A DNA stretch of 64,000 bases from Rickettsia typhi. Lineage in GTDB: Bacteria; Pseudomonadota; Alphaproteobacteria; Rickettsiales; Rickettsiaceae. Shown in pieces: positions 18,288 through 27,501 of this stretch. The first letter of the stretch is position 1; the number at the start of each line of letters is the position of its first letter. The position numbers and the translations under genes were made by a program. Location: NCBI GenBank assembly GCA_945875975.1, contig CAMCMD010000001.1, positions 101,001 to 165,000 on the forward strand, read 5' to 3'. Under the pieces are notes generated by a model. The model was not told the origin of the DNA and searched no databases. It saw nothing but the letters and a program-made list of their open reading frames with translations.

Positions 18288-19352
18288 CTACTCACCAGAA
18301 AACTTAGCAAATTTAATAGCATCAGGATTTACTACATCGCCACCGACTCGTTTAACAGCATAAAATCTAACAAATGGCTTATCTGTATAAGGATCTCTAA
18401 GCAAGTTAATCCCTGATCTGTCAACTATTTTATATGCTGACTTAAAATCTCCAATTGCAATTGACAAATTGTCAGCACCTATCTCTGGCATATGAGAGCT
18501 GATAACAATCGGAATACCAAAAATACTTTGTTGTAATGGATCAGTAAGCGATTGCTGCCAAATAAATCTTCCAGTTTTATCTTGAAGCGATTGAATGGCA
18601 GATAAAGTTCCTCGATTCATTAAAAAACTAGCATTGGCAAGATACCCTTCCTCGAGAGAATTTATAAGCTTTAGCAGCATTTCCGGTGCGACAGCGGGAC
18701 CAGCTGCTATAGTTTCCACTTTGGTGTCTATAAGTACCCCCTTAGGCTTGTTGTTACCGTCCCCAGTAATAAATGCTTCATTTTCTAACCTAACAAAACT
18801 GTCTATCAAGCGCTCAGCTAACCAACTTTCAATATTTACTTCAGAATCATCGATAATGCTTTGGGTAGCTTTCGGTTGGGCATATATTTCATGCACTGGA
18901 ATAGTTTTTTTCTTCAATTTAGGTGTATCCGTATCGGGTCTTGCCTTGTCTTCTCCAATCCATCCAGAAGCAAATGATCCATCTTCAATAATTATATCTA
19001 AAGCTCTTGTAGAAATAGTTTCTATAGAAGCTACTTAACGCATCGGTGATTTAGCGTTGATTCCCGAAATAATTTTTTGACTCAGAGCCGGAGTGATAAA
19101 CACTCCTCCTTCCTCTGCGCCTCCACTAAAAGATTTTGTTATAAAGTCGCTTTCTATCCCTTTACGTATAAAATTATCCAAGGCTGACTTTTCTTCATTA
19201 ACTGAAAAATGATCCATATGGGTGTTTGAGAAATAATGATCCATTTTATTAATTTTATCCTCTATCTCATTGATTTTTACACTTGAATTTGACTCTTTAG
19301 CCAAAATTTTTTTTATATCAAATGCTATTGCTTGAATTTGATCCCCTTGCAT
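18288..19352 (-). pseudogene. GTA major capsid protein (gp5, HK97 fold), single internal stop
   Basis: The frame from 19352 to 18288 is a complete HK97 capsid of 355 codons with one ochre TAA at 19035-19037. Before it: a helical scaffold-like delta domain and SPMR. After it, in the same frame, VASIETISTRALDIIIEDG, IPVHEIYAQPKATQ, WLAERLIDSFVRLENEAFI and GDGNNKPKG, the classical capsid core, then the C-terminal SYKIVDRSGINLLRDPY region. Without the stop it would read as intact. It lies between the protease gene (eight bases upstream) and a terminator. Confidence 0.9.
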
Positions 19353-19359
19353 ACTCCTC

Positions 19360-19875
19360 CTAAATTTTCTCTAATTGCCTTACTAAATGTTCCAATTCAT
19401 CCAACGACGTACTATCCATAGTCTGTTGTTTAATCTGACTAATTCCTGCCATACTATTGGCTGGAAAAGTAACAATACTTATTTCCATCAATTCAACTTC
19501 ATCAATAACACGCAGACCTTGGATATTGTAATCTGATGACTTGATAGTAAACCCAATACTTAACCCACTGACAGCTTTTTGCTTTATAAGCGCACTAGCT
19601 TCAGCTCCGAATAAAGTCTTATTATTAATCTCAGCTTCAATTTTAAGACCATAGTCATCTTCTGCTAAATATTTAATTACTCCTATTGGTTTGGTCACAT
19701 CATGTTGCCAAAGCAACTTAACATTATGGCTTTCAGAATTTTTAAAAGCACCTTTTGAAATAATATCATTTTGATTATCAGCCACTTCAAAAACGCTTAC
19801 ATAGCCGATAATCACTGTGTTATCAGATTTACTGGACTTAATAAAAAACTCTGGACTTATCCACCCATTTTGCAA
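19360..19875 (-). CDS. HK97-type prohead protease (gp4-like)
   Basis: Serine protease that trims the capsid delta domain during head maturation. It has VIIGYVSVFEVADNQNDI near the start, and SHNVKLLWQHDVTKPIG holds the conserved His. GLSIGFTIKS carries the candidate Ser, and VELMEISIVTFPANSMA is the typical end. 171 residues is normal. It is the first preserved gene of the remnant; terminase and portal genes are not upstream, where the Mrp operon starts on the other strand. Confidence 0.88.
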   Translation of the reverse strand: MQNGWISPEFFIKSSKSDNTVIIGYVSVFEVADNQNDIISKGAFKNSESHNVKLLWQHDVTKPIGVIKYLAEDDYGLKIEAEINNKTLFGAEASALIKQKAVSGLSIGFTIKSSDYNIQGLRVIDEVELMEISIVTFPANSMAGISQIKQQTMDSTSLDELEHLVRQLEKI

Positions 19876-20164
19876 AATTCTCCTCCTATATTTAATTGAT
19901 ATTACTATCTATAATCGATTAATAGGTCTGCACTAAGAGCAGCTCACTAAATAATTTTAAAGTTAGCTTGTACTTCTTGAGTATTGGAGAAATATAATGT
20001 AGAAATTAAGATTAACCATTAGTTTGCTGCAGATAGCCTATGATACCATTTCTCATTTTAAATCAGACTAATGAAATTCAAAGCGAGCTTGCGCAGCCTA
20101 TTTTTATGGGTAAGTACAAGCCAGGCTTGCAAAGTCTGTTATTATCATTTAAAGAGGTAATGAC

Positions 20165-20461
20165 GTGGTATATCTAGGCTGGGCCTTGATCATTATAGGA
20201 ATGTTTTTTATTATTTCGGGAATAATAGCTCTATTTCGTTTTCCTAACTTTTATACAAAGCTCCATGCCGCAAGCGTAATAGAATGCTGTGGTATTCCTA
20301 TGTGTTTGATTGGCCTGGCTATGCTACAAGATAACTACAGCTCTTCATTTAAGTTATTAGCTATAACAATTATACTCTTTATTTTAAATCCAGCATTGAC
20401 CTTTGCCCTGGGTAGAGCTTCGCTGCTTTATAAAATTGATAAACAAGGAAGAATTAAGTAA
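20165..20461 (+). CDS. mnhG: Mrp-type cation/proton antiporter subunit G
   Basis: 98 residues with three membrane helices. FRFPNFYTKLHAASVIECCG is the MnhG/PhaG signature. GTG 20165 is taken as the start, preceded by AAAGAGG; an ATG three bases upstream is out of frame. It opens an operon in the order G, A-like C-terminal domain, B, C, D, then two more ND5-like subunits. The 290-base gap before it, after the divergent protease gene, shows no further gene. Confidence 0.88.
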   Translation: MVYLGWALIIIGMFFIISGIIALFRFPNFYTKLHAASVIECCGIPMCLIGLAMLQDNYSSSFKLLAITIILFILNPALTFALGRASLLYKIDKQGRIK

Positions 20462-20466
20462 ATTAC

Positions 20467-21042
20467 ATGGAAGAAATATTTACCATACCTTTTAAGATTA
20501 ATTTCGTATTAGATGAGATACTTCTTTTTATTTCATCTTTAGCTTTGCTAATTACTTGTTTTTGGCTAATTATAAGCCGTAACTTAATTGAATCTATTAT
20601 TATCCTTTCAGTATTTAGTTTATTAATCGGTTTATGCTACTTATTCATGGATGCTCCTGATGTGGCCATGACCGAGACAACTCTTGGTGCTTGCTTATCA
20701 ACTTGCGTTCTGCTTAACGTAGCTAAAATTGTTGGAGAAGATTCCGGAAAATTAAAAAAATTAAATACTTTATTTGCCATAATTTTATGTGCTTTCTTTG
20801 TAGTCATACTGACCTGGATAAGTCTTGATTTACCATCATTTGGTATACAAGACTCTGAGGTACAAACACATTTAACCAAATACTACCTCCAAAACACAAG
20901 AACTGATATAGCGATTCCATCTTTTGTTGCAGCTATACTTGCCAGTTACCGAGGTTACGATACACTCGGTGAAACAATAGTCATTTTGATTGCAGGCCTT
21001 GCCGTGTTGGTAATCGTTTCCAGGAAGAAAAATAATGCTTAA
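20467..21042 (+). CDS. Mrp antiporter subunit, MrpA C-terminal/MbhD-E-like
   Basis: 191 residues, about six helices. MDAPDVAMTETTLGACLST is the DUF4040/MbhD motif (usually PDVALTEA). DTLGETIVILIAGLAVLVI matches the MbhE-like segment. In ordinary Mrp operons these parts are the C-terminus of MrpA; here they are a separate gene, as in membrane-bound hydrogenase-type clusters. It follows mnhG by five bases and overlaps mnhB by eight. Confidence 0.82.
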   Translation: MEEIFTIPFKINFVLDEILLFISSLALLITCFWLIISRNLIESIIILSVFSLLIGLCYLFMDAPDVAMTETTLGACLSTCVLLNVAKIVGEDSGKLKKLNTLFAIILCAFFVVILTWISLDLPSFGIQDSEVQTHLTKYYLQNTRTDIAIPSFVAAILASYRGYDTLGETIVILIAGLAVLVIVSRKKNNA

Positions 21043-21448
21043 AAATTTTATAGTAATAAAAGTAATATTATCCTTTATCATCCCATATATAACTTTGTAT
21101 GCTATTTATATTCAACTCAATGGCGAAGTTTCACCAGGTGGTGGATTTCAAGCTGGTGTAATTTTTGCTACAGCAATAATCGGCTACGAACTGATTTTTG
21201 GGAAAGAAAATTTTTTAGGATTTATTTCTATCAAAAGTTTGTTAATATGCAGCACGATAGGAGTGTCTCTGTACACAGGAACTGGCGTTATCTCATTAAT
21301 ACTCGATGATAACTACTTAAACTACAACTCACTCCAAAGCAATTCTATCGCTGGGCAGCATTTAGGAATTTTCTTGATTGAAATTGGCGTTGGTCTTACA
21401 GTTTCATCTGTTATGTGCTTAATATATACCTTGCTTCGAGAGGACTAA
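21035..21448 (+). CDS. mnhB: Mrp antiporter subunit B
   Basis: 137 residues, four helices. YIQLNGEVSPGGGFQAGVI is the MnhB signature (HG-PGGGFQAG), and the glycine-rich HLGIFLIEIGVGLTV region near the end is also typical. It begins inside the previous gene, so translation is coupled, and mnhC follows six bases later. Confidence 0.9.
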   Translation: MLKNFIVIKVILSFIIPYITLYAIYIQLNGEVSPGGGFQAGVIFATAIIGYELIFGKENFLGFISIKSLLICSTIGVSLYTGTGVISLILDDNYLNYNSLQSNSIAGQHLGIFLIEIGVGLTVSSVMCLIYTLLRED

Positions 21449-21454
21449 GATACT

Positions 21455-21811
21455 ATGCAGCATTTAATATACATATTTGCCATAACTATACTAAACGCGG
21501 GTTTATTTATAATGTTGACTAGTGATAATTATGTAAGAAAAATTATCGGTCTTAGCGTGTTCCAAAGCTCGGTACTCATTTTTTATATATCACTTGGGAA
21601 AACTAGAGATGGCATTGTACCTATAGACATTTGTCAAAATGCATTAAACTGCCCACACACATATTCAAGCCCAATACCTCATGTATTGATGCTAACAGCA
21701 ATAGTCGTTGGGTTTGCCACTATGTCTGTGGGCCTTGCTTTAATTTATCAAATAAAACGTGAATATAATACTGTAAATGCAAGCGAGATAGATCAAAGGA
21801 ATAGTCAATGA
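21455..21811 (+). CDS. mnhC: Mrp antiporter subunit C (NuoK-like)
   Basis: 118 residues, three helices, homologous to complex I NuoK. Key patterns are KIIGLSVFQSSVLIFYISLG and PHVLMLTAIVVGFATMSVGL. The latter is the conserved D/H-xLxLTAIVI motif of MnhC. Between them is a loop with two Cys (CQNALNCPHTYSSPIPHVL). The stop overlaps the mnhD start. Confidence 0.9.
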   Translation: MQHLIYIFAITILNAGLFIMLTSDNYVRKIIGLSVFQSSVLIFYISLGKTRDGIVPIDICQNALNCPHTYSSPIPHVLMLTAIVVGFATMSVGLALIYQIKREYNTVNASEIDQRNSQ

Positions 21812-23265
21812 ATATTTTAGCAAAGCATTTTCCTGCATTACAAATTCTGATCCCATTAGCTGGGGCCCTTTTAGCCACCTTAAGTTTTAATAGATTTTTC
21901 GCATGGATAATAGCTATTATCAGCATGTTTTTATCTCTAGTACTTTCCGTTTATGCATTTCAACTAACAAAAATAACTTCTATCTTTTACGCTTTCGGAA
22001 ACTGGTCAGCGCCAATTGGTATTGAATATAGACTCGACAACTTAAATCAACCTGTTATCATCTTTATAAATGCCGTATTATTATTTTTTCTTGTCTTTGG
22101 CAAAGAGTTAATTAATGCCACTATTACCAACTATATAGAAGACAGTAAACAACATATTTTCTATTCACTTTTGCTATTTGCGCAGGTTGGATACCTAGGT
22201 GTTTTAAGTACAAATGATCTTTTTAATATTTATGTATTTATTGAAATTTCGTCTTTATCTACTTATGTACTTATGTCTAAAGGAAGATCGTCCAAAGCAT
22301 TGATCGGAGCATTTGACTACTTAATAATGGGAACAATTGGAGCTACACTTATTCTAATAGGTATAGGCTTTCTTTTTGCACGGACAGGCAGCTTAAATAT
22401 TTCCGATATAGCAAATATCTTAAGCAATAGCGACAATTCAAGGTTAGTAATGACCGCTGTAGCATTTTTTATAACTGGTGTAATATTAAAGATGGCTTTT
22501 TTCCCAATGCATTTTTGGATGATAAGGTCCTATTCTTCGACTGCACCTTTTGTGCTAACGTATTTGGCAGCAATCTCTAGTATTCTAGGGGTATATATTA
22601 CTCTACGTTTCATACATTTTACTATTGATAACAAAACAATTATAACTACTTTATCTTTAATTTTGCGCCCAATTGCTATCTTCACAATAGCGATTTGTAC
22701 ATTTTTAGCCCTTAAGTCTGGTGATTTCAAAAAAGTCATTATCTATTCTACAGCATCCCAAATTGGCTATATATTTTTATTAATTACCATTCCAGAAGCA
22801 AAACAACTCTTATTTCAATTACTAATTATTGATGCGGTCAATAAAATTGCATTATTTACAATTATTGCACATATCCAAAATAAAAAAGAAGATCTAAGTT
22901 TTAGGAATTTTGTTTATATAGAGAAAAGTACTTTCTTCAAAATTCTTATAGCTTTTAGTCTGCTATTTAGTTCTGGTATGCCGATCACCAGCATGTTTTT
23001 GATTAAAATAAACATGTTTGATTTACTAATTAGCAAAAATTTAATAACAGAATTGGTAATAGTAGTTTTAGGATCGACGCTTGCTCTTCTCTATCACTTA
23101 AAACTAGCAAAAGCTATATTTTTTAGTCCATATCATAATGAGGCAATAAAAATAGAGACTAAACTATACGGTCTAACAGCAATAGTGATAATTCAAATAG
23201 TGTCGCTTATTTATATAAATACCATGACAACCATTGCTGGCTATACCACCTCAGTTATACTATAG
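21808..23265 (+). CDS. mnhD: Mrp antiporter subunit D (NuoM/N-like)
   Basis: 485 residues, about fourteen helices, a proton-translocating ND2/4/5 family subunit. Signature patterns are FNIYVFIEISSLSTYVLMS with the key helix-5 Glu, and KMAFFPMHFWMIRSYSSTAP with the helix-7 Lys. IIYSTASQIGYIFLL is in the broken-helix region. It overlaps mnhC by four bases. The nearest match by these motifs is MrpD rather than NuoN because of its place after mnhC. Confidence 0.88.
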   Translation: MNILAKHFPALQILIPLAGALLATLSFNRFFAWIIAIISMFLSLVLSVYAFQLTKITSIFYAFGNWSAPIGIEYRLDNLNQPVIIFINAVLLFFLVFGKELINATITNYIEDSKQHIFYSLLLFAQVGYLGVLSTNDLFNIYVFIEISSLSTYVLMSKGRSSKALIGAFDYLIMGTIGATLILIGIGFLFARTGSLNISDIANILSNSDNSRLVMTAVAFFITGVILKMAFFPMHFWMIRSYSSTAPFVLTYLAAISSILGVYITLRFIHFTIDNKTIITTLSLILRPIAIFTIAICTFLALKSGDFKKVIIYSTASQIGYIFLLITIPEAKQLLFQLLIIDAVNKIALFTIIAHIQNKKEDLSFRNFVYIEKSTFFKILIAFSLLFSSGMPITSMFLIKINMFDLLISKNLITELVIVVLGSTLALLYHLKLAKAIFFSPYHNEAIKIETKLYGLTAIVIIQIVSLIYINTMTTIAGYTTSVIL

Positions 23266-23290
23266 TTTATAAATTACTTATTTAGATTAA

Positions 23291-24829
23291 ATGATGCAAC
23301 TTGCCGGACCAAATATTCTAGTTACCCTAACGATATTTATCGGTATAGTGAATCTCATCACTCCCTTCATCTCGAAGGAAGATTCCCCTATTCGGAGCTT
23401 CTTCCTAATTGCTACAAGCGTATCGTTCCTATGTAATGTACTTATGCTTGATTACTTATTTCTCAATGGTATTGAACCAAGCTTTACTATACTTAACTTC
23501 GGTAAATACTCTATTGCTCTGCGACTAGAATCTCTAGGGATGATTTTTCTAAATTTACTAGCGGTATTGTGGATATGTTCTTTGTTATATACTATAAAAT
23601 TTCTAGCAATCAACGAAATAAAAAAAAGTAACAGATTTTTGTTCTTCCTCAATTGCTGCATCATGACTGGTAGCTTTATTGCATTATCAGCAAATTTATT
23701 CACTATGTTTATTTTCTATGAAATGCTTACGCTCTTTACCATACCGCTAATTGCTCATTCATCTAGCAAAAAATCTACGCAAGGGTTACTCAAATATCTT
23801 AAGATCCTAATGATTAGCGCTCTAGTACTTCTCTTACCAGCGATCATTATTATATATGTTACTACAGGAGGAGGAAATTTTACTCAAGGTGGTTTTATTG
23901 CTGGCCATTTTAAAGATTTATATGCCATAACACTACTATTAATGATGATCTTTGGTACCGCAAAGTCAGCTCTTTTTCCTCTGCATGGATGGCTACCATC
24001 TGCTATGGTGGCTTCTTATCCTGTCAGTGCCCTACTACATGCCGTTGTTGTGGTCAAAACTGGACTGTTTTGTACGTATAAAATTATTGCTTATGTATTT
24101 GGCATTGCGTACCTACAAACATTGTTTTCTAATTATAATTGGCTAGTATTGCTCCCTATTGTAACAATAGTTTATAGCTCAATTCAGGTATTACGTTTTA
24201 ACGAAATTAAGATGATATTGGCTTATTCGACTATTAATCAGCTCTCGATAGCGCTGCTAAGTGTGTTCTTACTTTCACCTAAAGGATTCGTAGCTGCAGT
24301 AATGCACATGATTTCTCACTCTTTCTCAAAAATATGTATGTTTTATGCAGCTGGTAACATATATAGCGTTAAGAACTCTTATAATTTGAGTGAATTGGTA
24401 GGAATAAAAAATACTATGCCTAAAACTAGCTTCGTGATGCTGATAGCTGGCCTATCGCTAATTGGTATACCACCATTTGCTGGTTTTATAAGCAAGTTTT
24501 ATATTCTTCTTGCCGCTGCAGAACAAGATAATTTTCTTGTGATTGCTACTCTCATATTTAGCTCTCTGTTTACTGCCGCATATGTGATGAAGATGCTTAT
24601 TTTTATTTATCGTCCAACTTCAGAAAATTTTATCTTGCACTTAAAACTGAAACCATATTTTGCTGAACCAACTCAGGTCGGAAGCACCAATAGAGTTACC
24701 AGCTCAAATTATGAAGCTGAGAAAAAATTGCCAATATTTATGATTATTAGTATTATTTTATGCTTATCTGGTGTAGTTGGATTCTTTTTTATTCAACAAG
24801 TGATAGTAAAATTTTTAGGCTTTATATAG
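23291..24829 (+). CDS. ND5/MrpD-like proton antiporter subunit (second)
   Basis: 512 residues, about fourteen helices. FYEMLTLFTIPLIAHSSSK contains the conserved helix-5 Glu, GTAKSALFPLHGWLPSAM the helix-7 Lys and HGWLP motif, and MHMISHSFSKICMFYAAGN the helix-12 HxxxHxxxK pattern. It is a second member of the ND4/ND5 family in the operon, taking the place of the N-terminal part of MrpA. The long periplasmic loop near residue 455 is poorly conserved. The C-terminal lateral helix of NuoL is not apparent. Confidence 0.82.
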   Translation: MMQLAGPNILVTLTIFIGIVNLITPFISKEDSPIRSFFLIATSVSFLCNVLMLDYLFLNGIEPSFTILNFGKYSIALRLESLGMIFLNLLAVLWICSLLYTIKFLAINEIKKSNRFLFFLNCCIMTGSFIALSANLFTMFIFYEMLTLFTIPLIAHSSSKKSTQGLLKYLKILMISALVLLLPAIIIIYVTTGGGNFTQGGFIAGHFKDLYAITLLLMMIFGTAKSALFPLHGWLPSAMVASYPVSALLHAVVVVKTGLFCTYKIIAYVFGIAYLQTLFSNYNWLVLLPIVTIVYSSIQVLRFNEIKMILAYSTINQLSIALLSVFLLSPKGFVAAVMHMISHSFSKICMFYAAGNIYSVKNSYNLSELVGIKNTMPKTSFVMLIAGLSLIGIPPFAGFISKFYILLAAAEQDNFLVIATLIFSSLFTAAYVMKMLIFIYRPTSENFILHLKLKPYFAEPTQVGSTNRVTSSNYEAEKKLPIFMIISIILCLSGVVGFFFIQQVIVKFLGFI

Positions 24830-24832
24830 TAT

Positions 24833-26476
24833 ATGTTCCATCACCCCGCATTTATAATATTGATGCTTTCCCTTGGGTTGGTTGCCATGCACAAACAGAA
24901 GAAAATCTTTAGATGCATTGCTATTTTTATGCCAATTGCAGCTCTAACTTCTACATGCATTATGCCCCAACAAGTAGCTTTTGATTTATTTAAAATAGAA
25001 ATCATTTTTGATGGCTCATTTTACAATAAGCTAATCGGGTTTGCTTTTTGCATAGTTCTACTGGCGGTTAATCTTTATTCTATAGGACAAAATAAAAAAT
25101 TTGAACTCATATTAGGTAATTTCTATGCAGCCTCAACGTTATTATGTCTATTTGCTGGTGATTTTCTCTCTCTGTTTATTGGCCTTGAACTAATGATGCT
25201 ATTTTCATCTTCAATAATTTTTATTGGAGGAAAGAGATTTAGTATAAGATCGGCAAAAAAATATTTCATTACACATCTTACAAGTAGTAGCCTAATTTTA
25301 CTTGGCATTGTGCATATCATCTCCAAAAGCAAATCCCTTGCACTAGTGAATGTCGCTTCTTTGATGTCAAATCCGGAGTATTCAACTGTTGTCCTAGTAA
25401 TAATGCTCGTTGGCATGCTCATAAACATAGCCTCCTTCCCCTTTAGCGGATGGATGGTGAACTACTACCAAAATGCCTCATCTTCAGGATTTATTTATCT
25501 TATTTCATTTACCACAAAACTATCCATCCTTCTTCTATTAAAACTTTTTTCAGGCTTGTTTGCGCTGAAATATATCGGCGTGTTAATGATAATTTATGCA
25601 AGCATTAAAGCCCTTCTAGAAAATAGCATACTCAGACTATTATGTTACCTATCAATTATGGCTATGGGATTAATGTTAATGGGAATCAGTATAGGTAGTG
25701 AAGTAGCTATTAGCTCGGTAATATACTATTTGTTCATACATATTTTGTACAAAGCCACCCTTAGCATTTGCTCTGCAAGTGTAATAGACGCCACAGAAAT
25801 TATCGATTGTTCTGACCTAAAGAAAATTAGCAACAATACTATTACAATTGGTACAATCATTGGTATAGCTATGATGATAAGTTTGCCAGGAACTTCTGCA
25901 CTGCAAATCAAATCGGCTGTTTCTCACCTATTTTCAGGAGATTTTTTCTACCTAGCTCCAGTATTATTGAGCTTAGTAACAGTTTATTCTCTCCCTTGGA
26001 AGAATTGTTTAAAAAAACATGTAACCTATCAAAAACTTGTGCTCAATAACTATTCACAAGTAAGCCTAATTTTTATAAGTTTTGTTTTAACATGTGTAGG
26101 GTTATTTGGTATTAAGTTATTATTTTTAACTAATAGTACAACCATCGATTATGCGGGTATATTTAGTTTTGACAGTCTAAACCAACTTATTATAATATCT
26201 CTTGGTTTTTATCTAGCATTAAAATACAAAATCAAAAAACTTCATACAAAATCTATTAACTTGGTTGACTGGTTTGGAAAAAGATTTCTTCAGCTACATT
26301 CCTGGTGGTTTAGTAAAAATAATGAAAGTACTCAGGATACGGAGGCCTTATCAATTAGAAGCCTGGAGTATCAAATATCCATTAAATTAGCAGTTCTTCA
26401 TAACCAAAAAACAGCTATATTCATTGTGTTTATAGTATTTTTGACCATTTTAATTACACTTTTATTGCTGGCATAA
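24833..26476 (+). CDS. ND5/MrpD-like subunit (third), divergent
   Basis: 547 residues, about fifteen helices. It has the ND family plan: FLSLFIGLELMMLFSSSIIF (helix-5 Glu) and SFPFSGWMVNYYQNASSSGF, where the usual Lys and HxWLP are lost. SVIYYLFIHILYKATLSIC retains a His and Lys. A C-terminal extension (from residue 470) includes an amphipathic stretch and a last membrane helix. Loss of the helix-7 Lys suggests it may not pump protons on its own. It closes the operon and is followed by a hairpin. Confidence 0.75.
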   Translation: MFHHPAFIILMLSLGLVAMHKQKKIFRCIAIFMPIAALTSTCIMPQQVAFDLFKIEIIFDGSFYNKLIGFAFCIVLLAVNLYSIGQNKKFELILGNFYAASTLLCLFAGDFLSLFIGLELMMLFSSSIIFIGGKRFSIRSAKKYFITHLTSSSLILLGIVHIISKSKSLALVNVASLMSNPEYSTVVLVIMLVGMLINIASFPFSGWMVNYYQNASSSGFIYLISFTTKLSILLLLKLFSGLFALKYIGVLMIIYASIKALLENSILRLLCYLSIMAMGLMLMGISIGSEVAISSVIYYLFIHILYKATLSICSASVIDATEIIDCSDLKKISNNTITIGTIIGIAMMISLPGTSALQIKSAVSHLFSGDFFYLAPVLLSLVTVYSLPWKNCLKKHVTYQKLVLNNYSQVSLIFISFVLTCVGLFGIKLLFLTNSTTIDYAGIFSFDSLNQLIIISLGFYLALKYKIKKLHTKSINLVDWFGKRFLQLHSWWFSKNNESTQDTEALSIRSLEYQISIKLAVLHNQKTAIFIVFIVFLTILITLLLLA

Positions 26477-26487
26477 AGAGACCGCGT

Positions 26488-26530
26488 TAATACGCAAATT
26501 CTCTATATTACATAGTGAACTTGCGTATTA
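26488..26530. terminator. Hairpin after the Mrp operon
   Basis: TAATACGCAA at 26488-26497 pairs exactly with TTGCGTATTA at 26521-26530 around a 23-base loop. It starts eleven bases after the last Mrp stop codon. There is no U tract, so it may be an RNA 3' stabiliser or a factor-dependent stop rather than a classical intrinsic terminator. Confidence 0.4.
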
Positions 26531-26624
26531 CTTGACGGTACTACAAAAACGACTTGATCAAATACTTAAATTTGTTAAACTCAGAATACTATATACACCA
26601 ACAAATTAGAAAGAAGCTAACCTA

Positions 26625-27341
26625 ATGACCATAGAAATACCTGCTTGGCCACACGGCGAAATAAAACAAATTTTTGATGATATCTTTTTTGTCTCTGGAA
26701 CCAATAAAACAATGCATGATGGTGTTGAATTGCAACATAGTCGTAACATGGTTATTGTACGTGAAGAAGGTAAGTTATCCCTGATCAATACCATCCACTT
26801 GACTGATATGGGGTTGGAAGCTTTAGAAAAACTTGGACAAGTTGATAAAGTGATCCGTATTGGCTCTTTTCATGGTCGTGATGATGCTTTTTATGTCAAC
26901 AAATATCAAGCCTCTCTTTGGGCTCTGCCGGGCATGCATGATCAGCACGGTTGTCATATCGATCTTGAATTTACTGCTCAAGGACAACAACCATTTGCAA
27001 ATTGTTCATTATTACCTTTTACCACAGCAAAATTTCCCGAAGCAGTGATCCATATTAACCGGCATGGTGGGATTTTACTTAGTTGTGATAGCATTAAAAA
27101 TTGGCTAAGCTCGGATGAGTATTTTAGTGAACAAACTACCGCAATATACCAAGACCAAGGTTTTTTTGGCAAAGCAGCTATTTCAAAAATTTGGCAGCAA
27201 GCAATGGCAGTAAAAGCTTCTGATTTTGAGAAATTAAAAGAATTGTCCTTTAGACACTTGTTAAGCGCACATGGTGAACCACTTCTAGATACGGCATACC
27301 AGGATGTGGCGGACACGATTAAACAAGAATATGGTGTGTAG
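26625..27341 (+). CDS. MBL-fold hydrolase-like protein of unknown substrate
   Basis: 238 residues. The pattern resembles metallo-beta-lactamase folds: an N-terminal strand pair (DIFFVSGTNK, NMVIVREEGKLSLINTIHL), IGSFHGRDDAFYVNKY in place of the HxHxDH motif, HINRHGGILLSCDSIKNW and a late SAHGEP. The metal-binding HxHxDH motif is not complete: HGRDD remains. It may be a non-catalytic or altered member. Base composition appears richer in G+C than the adjacent Mrp genes, which may point to transfer. It is alone in its orientation before convergent gyrA. Confidence 0.6.
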   Translation: MTIEIPAWPHGEIKQIFDDIFFVSGTNKTMHDGVELQHSRNMVIVREEGKLSLINTIHLTDMGLEALEKLGQVDKVIRIGSFHGRDDAFYVNKYQASLWALPGMHDQHGCHIDLEFTAQGQQPFANCSLLPFTTAKFPEAVIHINRHGGILLSCDSIKNWLSSDEYFSEQTTAIYQDQGFFGKAAISKIWQQAMAVKASDFEKLKELSFRHLLSAHGEPLLDTAYQDVADTIKQEYGV

Positions 27342-27482
27342 TCGTTTCTTTTATTCACCAATACTAGTAAATTGATTACTTGGTACTGGGTTATTAATTC
27401 TCATCTCCACTTATTGTATATAGGCTTTGCTTTATCGCGGCTTGCATCAAACACCTATAACTTTACTACAGAGTTTTTATCA

Positions 27483-27501
27483 ACGCTGACTATGTCAGCG
27501 T
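27483..27501 (-). terminator. Perfect hairpin spanning the gyrA stop
   Basis: ACGCTGAC (27483-27490) and GTCAGCGT (27494-27501) form an eight-pair stem with a three-base loop. The gyrA TAG (27490-27492) lies in it. The bases after it on the minus strand are AT-rich but not a U run. It may end or protect the gyrA transcript. Confidence 0.4.

Noticed and set aside
18595..19038. Plus-strand frame of 147 codons opposite the capsid gene
   Set aside because: Antisense shadow; the minus strand encodes clear HK97 capsid motifs over the same bases.
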